A stretch of DNA of 64,000 bases from Straminergon stramineum (Eukaryota; Streptophyta; Bryopsida; Hypnales; Calliergonaceae), in the NCBI GenBank assembly GCA_963920665.1, contig OY987271.1:14325350-14389349 (forward strand), in the 5' to 3' direction. Both the position numbers and the translations under genes were made by a program. This document shows positions 62,584 to 64,000 of this stretch, piece after piece. Below the pieces are notes generated by a model. That model made no database searches and was not told the DNA's origin. It saw only the letters and a list, made by a program, of their open reading frames with translations. Each line of letters starts with the position of its first letter. Within the stretch, counting starts at the first letter, position 1.

Positions 62584-63174
62584 GTTGGATTCACCAATGC
62601 TATTACCAATATATATTTTTTCATAAATTTTGAAAGGGAAATATAAAATTCCTTCTAAATTTGATTATAAGCAAAAATATTATCATTTTTTTAGTACAAT
62701 TTGTTGGAATGGATCTGAAATGAAGGTTCTTTTAACATGGTGATTTTTTGAAATTTTTGCATTCTTAAAATCTATGACCTTGATTTTGCAAAACCAGTTT
62801 TGAACTAGAATCAATGCAATTTCAGCTTGGTCAATCATTGGTGACATACTTCCATATTTGTAATTTTAGAAAATATGGACCTTATTAGCACCAAATCCAA
62901 CCATTAGATAAGACAACAACTTGATAAAGTATCTTCACAATTTAGGATGTCTTTCATCCAAGCAATAATGAGGATGAAATTTGAGTTTCAATCTGCTTGT
63001 CATCCTAAAAGTGGACATTGGAGCACTTAGGGGTTAATAGTTATCTAACTTACTTGCTTTGGGTAGATGAATGTTGAAGTTGTGAAGCCATGACAAAGTC
63101 TTTATGGTAACTAATGAATGTCTATATGCTTTTCATTACGAACTTCATTTCATTTCCAACAATCTTGCAATTAC
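62584..63174. other. AT-rich spacer
   Basis: No gene seen. A reversed TTAACCCCTAAG-type word lies near 63026-63038. Confidence 0.45.
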
Positions 63175-63470
63175 TTATAGTGCAAGTATATTCTATAAAT
63201 CTTTAGAGTAGAAATCATAGAAGACCTTTATACAACATAACATTCTTCTTGAAGAAACATCTTCCAAGAATTATAACACACTTTAAATTCCCACTCTACA
63301 ATCATCAACATTTTTATATTCTTTTGAAATTTGCCTCCCAATCTCCTTGTCAATAATATTTTTATGTTGTTTTGAAATTTGTCTCACTCTCCTTGTCAAA
63401 GAATCTTAATGATTTTTTAAAATTTGCCTTCCAATCTCCCTCTCAACAAACCTTTTTATAGAAATCTCCT
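63175..63470 (+). repeat. Diverged direct repeat, right copy
   Basis: Partner of 61640-62040. It has four ~50-base units around AAATTTGCCTCCCAATCTCC in 63300-63450. Confidence 0.65.
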
Positions 63471-64000
63471 TGCCTATGCTTGGATGATTGTTGATCATGT
63501 AGATAGTTGGCACTATAACTCCTCGTGGTAACAATGAGTGCATATATGCTTTAAGTTGTGACCACTGATACATGCTTCAACTAATGACATTATACAACTA
63601 GCTTGTCAATTAACAACTTTCACATTACACGATGACAATAAAAAACCAACCAATTGTCACAATTTATGATGATAATATACTACTAACTGTCACACTAGGC
63701 AATGACATGATATGATAAATAAGTTAACTATCAATTGTTACACTATATGATGCCACTATATGACCAATTGTCAACTATCAACTACCATTCACACTTTACA
63801 ACCAATTGACATTTCAAGTGGGACTTCAATTCGATGTGGTCATTGGTTAAAGCATGTAGTTGTCAATTGGTTGATGATCATTTTATGATAGATGCTTCAA
63901 TTTGATCATACCAAACAACACTTCAATTCCTTATAGTTACCGATAAAAAAAATTCCCCAAAAATTAAATGGGTGACTTTCCCATTGTTCTTATACCTCAA
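63471..64000. other. AT-rich end of window with short degenerate repeats
   Basis: Words such as CAATTGTCACACTATATGATG recur loosely between 63590 and 63790. No gene is visible. Confidence 0.45.

Overview
The window looks like nuclear DNA of a land plant. The evidence is a LATERAL ORGAN BOUNDARIES (LBD) transcription factor, a family confined to plants and charophyte relatives; a plant-type BTB/POZ protein; short GT-AG introns of 107-126 bases; a Ty1/copia relic with an initiator-Met-tRNA primer site; a plant hAT transposase; and a short run of the plant telomere unit TTTAGGG. Low gene density, AT-rich spacers and many decayed transposons suggest a medium or large genome. Bryophyte, lycophyte, fern and gymnosperm all remain possible, and I cannot name the species.

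Layout. 1-12,100 is an accessory block. It holds a RING-finger reading frame entering from the left edge, two copies of a repeat module (degenerate ~80-base array, then a conserved ~350-base segment, then a GC-rich array of GTCCGCGCCCT units), and a hAT transposase gene with six in-frame stops and a long RGG/acidic C-terminal extension. GTCCGCGCCCT units lie on both sides of the transposase. 13,200-16,000 is an island of higher GC content with exon-like pieces on the minus strand that I cannot assemble into a recognised gene. 16,100-27,200 is AT-rich with one MITE.

27,260-30,200 contains the LBD gene: three coding exons, 341 residues, and several short upstream ORFs in its probable leader. 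32,400-44,500 is a transposon graveyard. It holds two ~730-base terminal-inverted-repeat (TIR) elements of one family, a pair of diverged direct repeats, a truncated copia element with a nested MITE, a ~980-base TIR element that itself contains the second ~730-base element, and a further MITE. 44,794-46,110 is a two-exon BTB/POZ gene on the minus strand.

46,900-64,000 appears gene-free. It carries many inverted-repeat and tandem structures: a second copy of the 22-kb MITE, a perfect five-unit heat-shock-element motif, a 2.2-kb element with ~580-base inverted arms, a seven-unit 131-base tandem array, two large fold-backs, and several MITEs.

Only the LBD and BTB genes look intact. They are likely independent nuclear genes (a DNA-binding developmental regulator and a probable CUL3 ubiquitin-ligase adaptor) with no operon-like link. 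All repeat boundaries were found by reading the sequence, so ends are approximate unless stated. I saw no tRNA, rRNA or CRISPR structure.
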